The notes: a model not told the origin generated them from the sequence alone. DNA of 11,576 nucleotides from Dehalococcoidia bacterium (GCA_022823105.1 JAJDXU010000022.1:1-11576); one strand, 5' to 3'. Positions 1-6,221 are shown, counted from the stretch's first letter. Numbers and translations are program-made.

Positions 1-5
1 GCCAT
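1..5 (-). CDS. istA: IS21-family transposase IstA, first codons only (partial)
   Basis: Only the start codon (complement of 3-5) and two further bases are inside the window. The call rests on position: the ATG lies 7 nt after the strong Shine-Dalgarno stretch GGAGGAGAGG (complement of 13-22) and immediately inside the repeat-bearing left end of an IS21-like element, where istA starts in this family. No protein sequence can be read, so intactness is unknown. Confidence 0.45.
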
Positions 6-134
6 CGTTGCACCTCTCCTCCGAAATGCACCAATGGTCGTGATTCTGGCTCCCAGGGTGGGTCAATGGTCCTGAAAATGTGGGTCAATGCTCCTGGCGA
101 TTTTTCCCCTTTACTGGGTCAATGTTGGTGAAAA

Positions 135-140
135 TTGACA
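135..140 (+). promoter_or_regulatory. Outward-facing TTGACA (-35-like) at the IS tip
   Basis: The last six bases of the insertion sequence spell a perfect sigma70 -35 consensus, TTGACA, pointing out of the element toward the small-gene array. No good -10 sits 17 nt downstream; the nearest candidates around 158-165 (cgttta, tttatg) are poor. Outward -35 boxes at IS ends are known to make hybrid promoters with flanking DNA, but here the partner box is weak. Confidence 0.25.
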
Positions 141-287
141 GTTACGCTCATTTTCTACGTTTATGTTCACGTCATTGATGTGGCCAATCCGAGTTGGCGT
201 GATGCGCCATCGCTGATCATTGGAGACACCACACGGGCCGCCGCGTTCTGGGTGTTGGCGAGTCCCATCCTGGTGGAAGGAGCGGTT

Positions 288-536
288 ATGGTTTTTGGCT
301 GGTTGTACTTGGAGAAAAAGCGACAGGAGGGCCGGGAGGAGGGCCGGGAACAGGGCCGGGAGGAGGGCCGGGAGCAGGGCCGTCAAGAAGGCCGGAAGGA
401 GGGAGAGGTCGTCGGCCGCGCGGAGGCCAATGCCGAGTGGGATGAATGGAACCAACGACGAATGGAAGCCGAGGCCAACGGCGGAGCGTTCACCGAACCG
501 CCGCCCAGCGCGCGTAACGGCTCATCCGGAGATTAG
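288..536 (+). CDS. Small EGR-repeat protein, array copy 1 (unknown function)
   Basis: The protein has 82 residues. It has a short hydrophobic N-terminus (MVFGWLYLEKKRQ), then six GR[EQ]x-type tetrapeptide repeats (about residues 15-38, highly charged and probably helical), and a C-terminal motif AEWDEWNQRRMEAEANG..FTEPPP. That motif recurs in the next two genes. I chose ATG 288 because GGAAGGAG at 275-282 sits 5 nt upstream and because copies 2 and 3 begin at the equivalent point. The same frame stays open upstream to the IS tip (TTG at 135) and encodes a hydrophobic stretch AAAFWVLASPILVEGAV directly before the ATG, so a longer protein with a full transmembrane helix, truncated by the insertion, is possible. 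I recall similar small repeat proteins in Chloroflexota; no function is known to me. Confidence 0.7.
   Translation: MVFGWLYLEKKRQEGREEGREQGREEGREQGRQEGRKEGEVVGRAEANAEWDEWNQRRMEAEANGGAFTEPPPSARNGSSGD
330..401 (+). repeat. Six 12-bp tandem units coding GRE(E/Q)
   Basis: Six consecutive 12-bp units begin ggccg (330, 342, 354, 366, 378, 390). The first four follow ggccgggaRSAG closely and the last two are more diverged. They encode the GREE/GREQ/GRQE/GRKE repeat of the copy 1 protein. The near-identity of the first four suggests recent slippage or unequal exchange. Confidence 0.85.
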
Positions 537-608
537 AACGCTGACGTGCAGTTCAGCTGAGGCCGCGCTCGGCATTTTGGCGAGCCCCATACTGGTGGAA
601 GGAGCGGT

Positions 609-779
609 ATGGTTTTTGGCTGGTTGTACTTGGAGAAAAAGCGACAGGAAGGCCGGCAGGAAGCGAACGCCCTTTGGCGCGAGTGGAACCGCCGGCGGAT
701 GGAGGCGGAGGCCAATGGCGAGCCTTTCACGGAGTCCCCGCCGGATGTCGAAGCCGGGCACAGTCGCAACTCCGGTTGA
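609..779 (+). CDS. Small EGR-type protein, array copy 2 (unknown function)
   Basis: The gene encodes 56 residues from ATG 609, 4 nt after GGAAGGAG (597-604), to TGA at 777. Its N-terminus MVFGWLYLEKKRQEGR is identical to copy 1 for 16 residues, but the charged repeat is reduced to one unit (EGRQE) before the shared tail ALWREWNRRRMEAEANGEPFTESPPD. Between 541 and 608 a relic of the hydrophobic upstream segment (ALGILASPILVEGAV) is readable, but a 1-bp deletion relative to copy 1 (gcggtatg against gcggttatg) puts it out of frame. Copy 2 can therefore only be made from the internal ATG. It is either a functional short paralogue or a decaying duplicate. Confidence 0.6.
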   Translation: MVFGWLYLEKKRQEGRQEANALWREWNRRRMEAEANGEPFTESPPDVEAGHSRNSG

Positions 780-829
780 ATGTGGCGTGGACATCACCAT
801 CTGGAACCTCTTCTGCTTGAGTACCGCCC

Positions 830-1156
830 ATGAAACTCTATAGGTGGTTCCGACGAAGAAACCGGCACTCAGCGTACTGGGAGAATTACAAACGGGGATT
901 CGCTGCGGGCCAAGCCGAAGTCGATGCCGCCTGGGATGCGTGGAATCAGCGGAGGGTCGCAGCCACGGCGCGGGGTGAATCTTTTCAGGAACCCCACCCT
1001 GATTTCTCCGGCTCGGAGACATCACATTTGCGTCCAACGGCGGGTCACGGTCGAAGACTGCGCACTGAATTGGTGATCGGGTTCGCAGAATTCCAGGATC
1101 GTCAAGGGAAGCGAAAGACTTACTTCGTCATTGGACTGGCGCGGCGACCGTTTTGA
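830..1156 (+). CDS. Small WN.RR-motif protein, array copy 3 (unknown function)
   Basis: This 108-residue product begins MKLYRWFRRRN, comparable in position to MVFGWLYLEKK of copies 1 and 2. It contains one EGR-like segment (YKRGFAAGQAEV) and the family tail AAWDAWNQRRVAATARGESFQEPHPD (about residues 34-59). It then runs on for some 49 residues with no similarity to its neighbours. The other copies stop shortly after the EPPP motif, so this extension may be acquired read-through after loss of the original stop. The ribosome binding site is weak (TTGAG around 819-823), unlike copies 1 and 2. Function is unknown; I am confident of the relationship, less so of the C-terminal extension. Confidence 0.6.
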   Translation: MKLYRWFRRRNRHSAYWENYKRGFAAGQAEVDAAWDAWNQRRVAATARGESFQEPHPDFSGSETSHLRPTAGHGRRLRTELVIGFAEFQDRQGKRKTYFVIGLARRPF

Positions 1157-1251
1157 TCCCAACGATTGCAAGCGGCGATACATCAGGCCCGGCCATCCTG
1201 CCCACGGCGGCGGCCCTTGCCAGTATGTTGGTTGCCGTCTATCATTACGGC

Positions 1252-1785
1252 ATGGCAGAGCGCGAGGTAAGGTACAAGATGGGAGCCGCCCAGGCGGTGA
1301 CGGCCGAAACTTTCGGGCGCCCCGGCCGCCGCACGTTCCGGCTGGTTGCCGAGGCCGGGCGAGCGCAGTCATACATCTGGCTTGAGAAAGAGCAACTGCT
1401 CCAGCTGGGCCTCTACCTGCAGCAGGCAGTCCAGCAGCTTGGCGAAACAGCCCAATCCAAGACCAGCACGCCGGGCGAGGCTCCATGGAGCGGAGACCCA
1501 TTGGAGCAGGATTTCCACGCCCGCCAGATGCAGTTGCAGTACGACCAGGATGCCAACTGCTTTGTGTTGCACGCGTTCGAAGGCGACGAGGACGATCCGG
1601 ACGCGGGAGCCCAGACGTCGGTGAGTTTCTGGATGACGATGACGCAGTGCTCCAACCTGGCCGATGAGGCTCTGCGCATCTGCGCGGCGGGACGCCCGCC
1701 GTGTTTCCTGTGCGGAGCGCCGATCGATCCGGACGGCCACCAGTGCGTCCGCGCCAACGGACACGCGGTGTTCGAAACAGGCTAG
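1252..1785 (+). CDS. DUF3090 family protein
   Basis: The product has 177 residues and matches the DUF3090 (TIGR03847-type) family as I recall it. Near the N-terminus is FGRPGRRTFRLVAEAG (about 21-36), then WLEKEQLLQL (43-52). The C-terminus carries a metal-finger-like cluster RPPCFLCGAPIDPDGHQCVRANGH, with Cys151, Cys154, His163 and Cys165, as usual for the family. No reaction is established. The frame is open from TTG 1153, but the family starts just before the FGxPGxRTF block, so I chose ATG 1252; no clear Shine-Dalgarno precedes either start. It lies 18 nt upstream of an SCO1664-family gene, its normal partner. In Actinobacteria these two form a conserved trio with a probable phosphomutase, which is not in this window. 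Confidence 0.85.
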   Translation: MAEREVRYKMGAAQAVTAETFGRPGRRTFRLVAEAGRAQSYIWLEKEQLLQLGLYLQQAVQQLGETAQSKTSTPGEAPWSGDPLEQDFHARQMQLQYDQDANCFVLHAFEGDEDDPDAGAQTSVSFWMTMTQCSNLADEALRICAAGRPPCFLCGAPIDPDGHQCVRANGHAVFETG

Positions 1786-1803
1786 CCGCAATGTCGGCGC
1801 AGT

Positions 1804-2538
1804 TTGCTCGTGTCCGGAGCCGAACCTTCCGACCTTGATCTCCTAACCCGCGGCGAGTTTCTCAGCTGGGAACTGACGCCGCACGGTTCCAACTATACGT
1901 TCCTGGCAGAGCTGGAGTTGGACGGTCGCCAGGGGCACGCCATTTACAAACCGCGCAAGGGCGAGATCCCCCTTTGGGATTTTCCCAGCGGAACGCTGTT
2001 CAAGCGCGAGTGCGCGGCATACCTGCTGAGTCGCATCTTGGGCTGGGATTTCATCCCATTGACCGTGATCCGGGACGGCCCCCACGGCATCGGATCAGCG
2101 CAGCTGTTCGTCGACCACGACCCCAAGGAGAACTACTACACGATCTTCAGGGACAGCCTAGACGAGTCCGACGCAGACCAGCTAAGGATGATGTGCTGCT
2201 TCGATCTGGTCGCCAACAACACCGACCGCAAGGCGAACCACGTGCTGCGGGGATACGACGGCAAACTGTGGGGCATCGACCAGGGGTTGACGTTCCACGC
2301 GGACACCAAGATCCGAACCGTGATCTGGGACTTCGGCGAAGAACCGATACCCGAGCAATTGCTGGAACCGCTGAGCCGGCTCTGCGGCGAAATGCTGGTG
2401 CCAACCGGCGACGTGGCGGAGTTGTTGACCCTGCTGGACGCCGAGGAAGCGCGGGCGCTGATGCAACGGCTGCAATGGGTATTGCAGGATCGAACCTTCC
2501 CAGGAATCCCGGGGCTGCGACGGCGCCGGCGAGGTTAG
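1804..2538 (+). CDS. SCO1664 family protein (PI3/4-kinase-like fold)
   Basis: The product has 244 residues with the family's diagnostic blocks. These are HAIYKPRKGEIPLWDFPSGTL (about 45-65, Lys49 as likely nucleotide-binding lysine), RECAAYLLSRILGWDFIPLTVIRDGPHGIGSAQ (68-100), DLVANNTDRKANHVL (134-148) and LWGIDQGLTFH (155-165). The TIGR03843 family is described as distantly similar to phosphatidylinositol 3/4-kinases. Asp141, Asn145 and Asp159 fit a kinase catalytic loop and metal-binding Asp; this assignment is inference and no substrate is known. No ATG is available in frame, so the start is TTG 1804 or GTG 1810, with no obvious ribosome binding site, suggesting coupling to the DUF3090 gene. 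The stop overlaps that of the convergent HAD gene by 4 nt. Confidence 0.85.
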   Translation: MLVSGAEPSDLDLLTRGEFLSWELTPHGSNYTFLAELELDGRQGHAIYKPRKGEIPLWDFPSGTLFKRECAAYLLSRILGWDFIPLTVIRDGPHGIGSAQLFVDHDPKENYYTIFRDSLDESDADQLRMMCCFDLVANNTDRKANHVLRGYDGKLWGIDQGLTFHADTKIRTVIWDFGEEPIPEQLLEPLSRLCGEMLVPTGDVAELLTLLDAEEARALMQRLQWVLQDRTFPGIPGLRRRRRG

Positions 2539-3197
2539 GGACCGTCCGCCAACAATCCGAAGTCGAACTCCTCCAGGTTTTCGATTATCACGTCGGCAGC
2601 TGAGAGGTCCAGGTGGCGGGTGGAATCCGTCAGCGTGCAGATCGTGTATGCGCCGGAGCCTGAGGCCGCCGCGAGCCCGATGGGCGAGTCCTCAATGGCG
2701 ATGCACTGCGTGGCTTCCAGTCCAATGAGTCGGGCAGCCTTGATATAGATGTCGGGGGCGGGTTTGCCATTCTCGATGTCGTCGCCGCCCAGGCGGACGG
2801 GAAACGCATCGGTCAGTCCGATCACCGACAGCTTCAGATCGACCCATTCGCGCAACGATGACGATGCGACTGCGACGGGCAAACCGCGGCGCTGCGCCTC
2901 GGCGATGAGTTCGCGGACGCCTGGCCGCGGCGTCAGATCGGACCGCAGAACCTCCTTGACGACCTCGTTGTAGCCGTCCAGCAACTCGGCCGGAGTCTGC
3001 GGAACATCGCGCAGTTCCTTGACCCGGATCCAGGTCTCTTCAACCGTCGTGCCCAGCAGGTAGCGGTTGTTTTCTTCCTCGGTTATGGGGTCTGCGCCGC
3101 AGCGTTCAACCATGATGTTGACCGCCTTGTGGAACAGGGGCTCACTATCGACGAGCACGCCGTCCATATCGAACAGAATTCCTTTGTATCCGGCCAT
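2535..3197 (-). CDS. HAD-superfamily hydrolase, beta-phosphoglucomutase-like
   Basis: The product has 220 residues and is a complete subfamily IA HAD enzyme. Motif I is FDMDGVLVDSEPL (nucleophile Asp10, acid/base Asp12), motif II VAVASSS (108-114), motif III Lys145 in NGKPAPDIY, and motif IV IEDSPIG (Asp170). The helical cap between motifs I and II (about 20-90) has the size seen in beta-phosphoglucomutases and small sugar-phosphate phosphatases. The DSEPL flank is common to many of these, so the substrate cannot be read. ATG 3197 is preceded by AGGAGG (complement of 3208-3213) at 10 nt; an in-frame upstream start at 3227 lies before that site and is unlikely. The gene starts 92 nt after modC on the same strand, so it may be the last gene of the modABC transcript. 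Confidence 0.88.
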   Translation of the reverse strand: MAGYKGILFDMDGVLVDSEPLFHKAVNIMVERCGADPITEEENNRYLLGTTVEETWIRVKELRDVPQTPAELLDGYNEVVKEVLRSDLTPRPGVRELIAEAQRRGLPVAVASSSLREWVDLKLSVIGLTDAFPVRLGGDDIENGKPAPDIYIKAARLIGLEATQCIAIEDSPIGLAAASGSGAYTICTLTDSTRHLDLSAADVIIENLEEFDFGLLADGP

Positions 3198-3289
3198 CCG
3201 TGATGATCCTCCTGGGAGTTGCCGCAAATATGCCGGTCACGGAGATTGCCACGGATTCTGCGGCGTGGCAAGGGCAATTGTCCGCGGGT

Positions 3290-4393
3290 TCATTCGCTGA
3301 GCAGGAAACAGGACGACGCCTTGAAGATCGCCCACAGCGGGAGGCCATTGGTGATGCCCATCGCCTCCAGCGACGCTCCGGTGATATGGCAGCGCAGCAC
3401 GGTTCCCTCGCAGTCCAGGGCGACTTCGTAACCCGGCGGGCGCAGATCGACCGCCGTGACCACGCCGGACCAAGTGTTGCGCGCCGACGATTGGGGCAGA
3501 GGCCCGGTGGCGAGGATGATGTCGGAGGCACGAATGCCCACGGTGACGGCATCGCCGACGGCGCAACCGTCAGCCAGCGGAGTTTCCAGGGAACGTTCGC
3601 CGGCCTCGCACACCATGGTCCCATCCTGGGGCAGGCGGGCGGCGACGCGCATCCGGAGCAGGTTTTCCACGCCCACCAGCCGCGCCACCTGGCCCTGGCC
3701 GGGCTGTTCCAGGACGGACAGCGGAGGACCCTGGGCCACGGTTTCTCCGGAGTCGATGACCTGCACGGCGTCGCCCAGGGCCAGCGCCTCCTCGCGGCTG
3801 TGGGTGACCATCACGACCGGCACGCGAAGCTCGCGGACGGTTGCGCGCAATTCGGCTCCCAGCGAACGGCGCAGTTCCATGTCCAGCGAGCTGAACGGTT
3901 CGTCCAGCAGCAGCAGATCCGGTGAAGGAGCGAGCGCCCGGGCCAGGGCCGTGCGCTGTTGCTGTCCGCCCGAGAGTTGCGACACTCCGCGATCCTCCAG
4001 GCCAACCAGTCGCAGACGATCGATGAGATGAGACACCCGCTGGCGGGCGGCATCGCGGCCGCGGTCGGGGAGGCCATACGCGATGTTCTGGGCCACCGTC
4101 AGGTGAGGGAACAGGTGGTTCTGTTGGGTGACGTATCCGACCCGACGCAGATGGGGCGGCGCCCAGACGTGTGTGCCACTTTCGTCGGCTTCATACACTG
4201 TTCGGCCGGCGATTTCGATGAGGCCCGAGTCGGGTCGCACCAGGCCGGCGATGGTCCTGAGGGCGGTGGTCTTGCCGGCCCCGGACGGGCCGAACAGGAC
4301 CAGCACATCGCCGGCCGCAACCGCGAATTCCAGCGACGCCCGAAAGCCGCCGATGCTGACGCTGAAGTGTCCTCCGGCCGCGGGATCGGTCAT
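3290..4393 (-). CDS. modC: Molybdate ABC transporter ATP-binding protein ModC
   Basis: The 367-residue ATPase energises molybdate import on the cytoplasmic face. Visible motifs are Walker A GPSGAGKTT (35-43), Q-loop Gln90, signature LSGGQQQR (140-147), Walker B LLLLDEPFSSLD (160-171) and switch His198 in VTHS. Residues about 240-367 form a C-terminal Mop/TOBE-like regulatory region (GIRASDIILA; NTWSGVV; LWAIFKAS), which in ModC proteins binds oxyanion. The start codon overlaps the stop of modB (ATGA at 4390-4393), indicating translational coupling, and this excludes the longer open frame that runs back to 4603. Paralogues for tungstate or sulfate look similar, but the adjacent ModA and ModB support molybdate (or tungstate). 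Confidence 0.93.
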   Translation of the reverse strand: MTDPAAGGHFSVSIGGFRASLEFAVAAGDVLVLFGPSGAGKTTALRTIAGLVRPDSGLIEIAGRTVYEADESGTHVWAPPHLRRVGYVTQQNHLFPHLTVAQNIAYGLPDRGRDAARQRVSHLIDRLRLVGLEDRGVSQLSGGQQQRTALARALAPSPDLLLLDEPFSSLDMELRRSLGAELRATVRELRVPVVMVTHSREEALALGDAVQVIDSGETVAQGPPLSVLEQPGQGQVARLVGVENLLRMRVAARLPQDGTMVCEAGERSLETPLADGCAVGDAVTVGIRASDIILATGPLPQSSARNTWSGVVTAVDLRPPGYEVALDCEGTVLRCHITGASLEAMGITNGLPLWAIFKASSCFLLSE

Positions 4394-5229
4394 GGCAGCG
4401 ACTCCTGCCGGCGCCGGACCAGCAGGCTCAGCAGGGCGAGGGACAGGGCCGACATTGCCAGCATCAGCGCGGCCAGCGCCAGGGCGGCTCCCAGGCTGGA
4501 TTCCATGGTGGTCATGATGGCCAGGGGCATCGTCTGCGTACGCCCCGTCAGGTTGCCGGCAAACATGATGGTGGCGCCGAACTCGGACACGGCCCGCGCC
4601 CACGCCAGCGTCGCTCCGGTGAGCAGGGACGGTCGCGCCATGGGCAGGGTGAGGCGCCAGAACGTTTGCAGCGGCGAGACGCCCAGGGTCTGGGATACCT
4701 CTTCGTAGGCCGGGTCCACGCCGGCGAACCCGATGCGGGCCGACCGGATATAGAACGGAGCGGCGACGAAGATCTGGGCGAATATGACGGCCACTGTTGT
4801 GAAGGGTATCGCGATGCCGAAGGAGGAGAGGGCTGACCCCAGCAGTCCGTTGCGTCCGAAGGCCATGAGCATGGCCACGCCGGCGACGACGGGCGGGAGG
4901 ACTATGGGCAATTCCACGAAGGTATCAATGATCCGCAGCAGCCTGCTGGTGGGTCCCTGGCGCGCGAGGAGCAGCGCGAACGGAGTGCCGACGATCACCA
5001 CGATCACCAGGCTGATGACGCTGGTGACAACAGTGAGCTGCAGGGCCTGGAGGACCAGCGGCCCGGTCAGGCCGGCCAGGAAGCCTTCCTGCTGGCCGGA
5101 ACGCACCAGCAACGCCAGTATGGGCAGGCCGATGAAAAGGACGTAGATGACGGTGGCGGCCACTCCGGCCGGGGCCAGCGCGCCGAGCGAGACCCCCCGG
5201 TTACCGTTGCCCGCAAACAGGAACATCAT
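4390..5229 (-). CDS. modB: Molybdate ABC transporter permease ModB
   Basis: The 279-residue inner-membrane permease has five or six hydrophobic segments (about 22-42, 60-88, 105-125, 140-160, 202-225, 247-270). The binding-protein-dependent permease signature (EAA loop) is at about 175-200: YEEVSQTLGVSPLQTFWRLTLPMARP, the site that docks on ModC. The family block VELPIVLPPVVAGVAML (105-121) is typical of ModB/CysT-type permeases. Two consecutive ATG codons (5229, 5226) are possible starts, with GGTGAG about 10 nt upstream. The gene begins 27 nt after the modA stop and overlaps modC by 4 nt. Confidence 0.93.
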   Translation of the reverse strand: MMFLFAGNGNRGVSLGALAPAGVAATVIYVLFIGLPILALLVRSGQQEGFLAGLTGPLVLQALQLTVVTSVISLVIVVIVGTPFALLLARQGPTSRLLRIIDTFVELPIVLPPVVAGVAMLMAFGRNGLLGSALSSFGIAIPFTTVAVIFAQIFVAAPFYIRSARIGFAGVDPAYEEVSQTLGVSPLQTFWRLTLPMARPSLLTGATLAWARAVSEFGATIMFAGNLTGRTQTMPLAIMTTMESSLGAALALAALMLAMSALSLALLSLLVRRRQESLP

Positions 5230-5256
5230 CGAGTTGGCTCACCCGGGTTTCGGCGG

Positions 5257-6102
5257 TCAGGAAGGAGAGCCGGCGTGGCACGGGCAGGCGACGTTGGCAG
5301 GAGGCACGAATCCGAATTCCCGGAGGATTGCCTGACCGGAATCGCCCTGGATGAACCGGATGAATTCCAGTGCACCCTCGAGCCGGTCGCTCGTTGACAG
5401 CGCGGCGATGGGGTACTGGGCGGCTGGGTTGTATTGCAACGGGATTTCCAGCACTGCGACGGCATTGGCATACTGGGCCGCCTCAGCGTCGGTTTCGTAA
5501 ACGATGCCAGCATCCACCTCGCCGAGGGCCACCTTCTGCGCCACTCCGCGCACGCTGGTCTCGTTGGTGACTACGTTCGACATCACGGCGGCCGCAAAGT
5601 CGTGGGGGTAGGCGTCGTCCCGGGACATCAGATCGAAGGTGTCGCGGGCGTAGGCTCCGGCCGGCACCTCCTCGGAGGCGATGGCGATGCTGACGCCGGG
5701 GCGGGCAAGGTCGTCCAGACTCTTCACGGCGTCGGAGCCTGCGGGGGTGATGACGGCCAGGCGGTTGGCGGCGAAATACTCGGGAGCGTTGCCCAGGAGC
5801 CCGGCCTCTCTTGCCGATGCCATGTGCTCCCAGTTGGCGGATGCAAATATGTCGGCCTCCGCGCCGTGTTCCAGTTGTGTCCGCAAGGTCTGGCTGCCGG
5901 CGAAGTTGAAGGCGATGCTGGTATCGGGATTTTCGGTTTCGTAAGCGTCCGCCAGCGCCTGGAATGACTCGGCCAGGGACGCGGCGGCGAAAACGGTCAG
6001 GGTGGCTTCCGCGTCGCCGGCCTCCGGAGATGCGGGCGCGCAGGCGACCAGCACGAGTGTTACGATGACAGCGGCGGCGAGTACCGGGCGACGAGTGATC
6101 AT
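5257..6102 (-). CDS. modA: Molybdate-binding lipoprotein ModA
   Basis: The 281-residue extracytoplasmic binding protein has a signal peptide ITRRPVLAAAVIVTLVLVAC with lipobox LVAC, so Cys21 should be lipidated. Ligand-binding landmarks are AAASLAESF (Ser42), FNFAGSQTLRTQLEHGAEADIFASAN (Ser70) and GIVYETDA (Tyr202), the pattern expected for ModA. The C-terminus has REFGFVPP as in the family, then an unusual short tail with two cysteines (ACPCHAG). I chose ATG 6102 because it begins the signal peptide directly; the frame extends to a TTG at 6138, but a TATAAT box lies between. No Shine-Dalgarno precedes ATG 6102, consistent with a leaderless mRNA. It is first in a modABC operon. Confidence 0.93.
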   Translation of the reverse strand: MITRRPVLAAAVIVTLVLVACAPASPEAGDAEATLTVFAAASLAESFQALADAYETENPDTSIAFNFAGSQTLRTQLEHGAEADIFASANWEHMASAREAGLLGNAPEYFAANRLAVITPAGSDAVKSLDDLARPGVSIAIASEEVPAGAYARDTFDLMSRDDAYPHDFAAAVMSNVVTNETSVRGVAQKVALGEVDAGIVYETDAEAAQYANAVAVLEIPLQYNPAAQYPIAALSTSDRLEGALEFIRFIQGDSGQAILREFGFVPPANVACPCHAGSPS

Positions 6103-6111
6103 AATCGCCGC

Positions 6112-6117
6112 ATTATA
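6112..6117 (-). promoter_or_regulatory. modA promoter: consensus -10 box TATAAT
   Basis: On the minus strand TATAAT is at 6117-6112, ending 9 nt before the modA start codon. Transcription would begin around 6105, leaving at most a few untranslated nucleotides. An imperfect -35 (TTGAAG, 15-nt spacing, or CTTGAA, 16-nt spacing) lies upstream. I saw no clear ModE-type palindrome. Confidence 0.6.
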
Positions 6118-6154
6118 GCAACCGGAACGCAACTTCAAGGCGGTTCTTAAATCC

Positions 6155-6182
6155 CAAGCGGCCCTCGCACGAGAGCCGCTTG
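6155..6182 (-). terminator. Hairpin terminator after the coiled-coil/nuclease-like gene
   Basis: CAAGCGGC (6155-6162) pairs with GCCGCTTG (6175-6182); after one C/A mismatch a further CTCG/CGAG extends the stem over a tiny loop. In minus-strand direction it follows the stop at 6222 by about 40 nt and precedes the modA promoter. The T tract after it is short (GGGATTT), so termination may be partial. Confidence 0.5.
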
Positions 6183-6221
6183 AGTAAGTCGAGAGACGCC
6201 AACCTTGCGGGCCTGTACCGT

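Larger units (their letters stand above)
1..140 (-). mobile_element. Left end of an IS21-family insertion sequence (truncated by window edge)
   Basis: Read on the minus strand, the element begins at 140 with TGTCAATTTTCACC and carries three copies of CATTGACCCA (plus-strand tgggtcaatg at 115-124, 81-90 and 59-68) with a degenerate fourth near 30-39. A purine-rich ribosome binding site (complement of 13-22) and ATG (complement of 3-5) follow. Multiple internal ATTGACCCA-type repeats behind a TGT/ACA tip, then a transposase gene starting about 135 bp in, is the standard layout of IS21-family left ends, where the repeats bind IstA. The body of the element lies outside the window, so neither the right end nor the target duplication can be seen. 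The outer tip abuts the array of small paralogues. Confidence 0.8.
255..656 (+). repeat. Direct duplication of an 80-nt 5' module (255-335 and 577-656)
   Basis: Bases 255-335 and 577-656 match along their whole length with only three substitutions and one 1-bp deletion. The module covers the last codons of a hydrophobic stretch, the ribosome binding site GGAAGGAG, the start codon and the first 16 codons of array copies 1 and 2. Downstream the two genes are far less alike: the aligned 69 nt covering the WN.RR tail differ at about 22 positions. Confidence 0.85.

Noticed and set aside
330..401. Short tandem repeats as a possible CRISPR array
   Set aside because: The units are 12 bp, contiguous and without spacers, and they encode a protein repeat in frame. 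The same holds for the 21-bp units at 6699-6845.
111..1037. Minus-strand frames at 111-455 and 522-1037 and the plus-strand frame 220-843
   Set aside because: They mirror the repeat-bearing small genes in other frames. The 220-843 frame is useful only because it preserves the hydrophobic relic before copy 2.
1153..1251. N-terminal extension of the DUF3090 protein from TTG 1153
   Set aside because: It would add 33 residues (IASGDTSGPAILPTAAALAS...) not expected in the family, and its start codon overlaps the end of array copy 3.
3200..4708. Long open plus-strand frames opposite modC and modB (3200-3925, 3456-4031, 3959-4708)
   Set aside because: They are antisense to genes with full ABC-transporter motifs, have low-complexity Arg/Ala/Gly-rich translations and no ribosome binding sites; open frames like these are expected in GC-rich DNA.
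6112..6182. Moco riboswitch or ModE operator before modA
   Set aside because: The TATAAT box lies too close to the ATG to leave room for a riboswitch, the hairpin at 6155-6182 lies upstream of the promoter, and no ModE-like palindrome was found.
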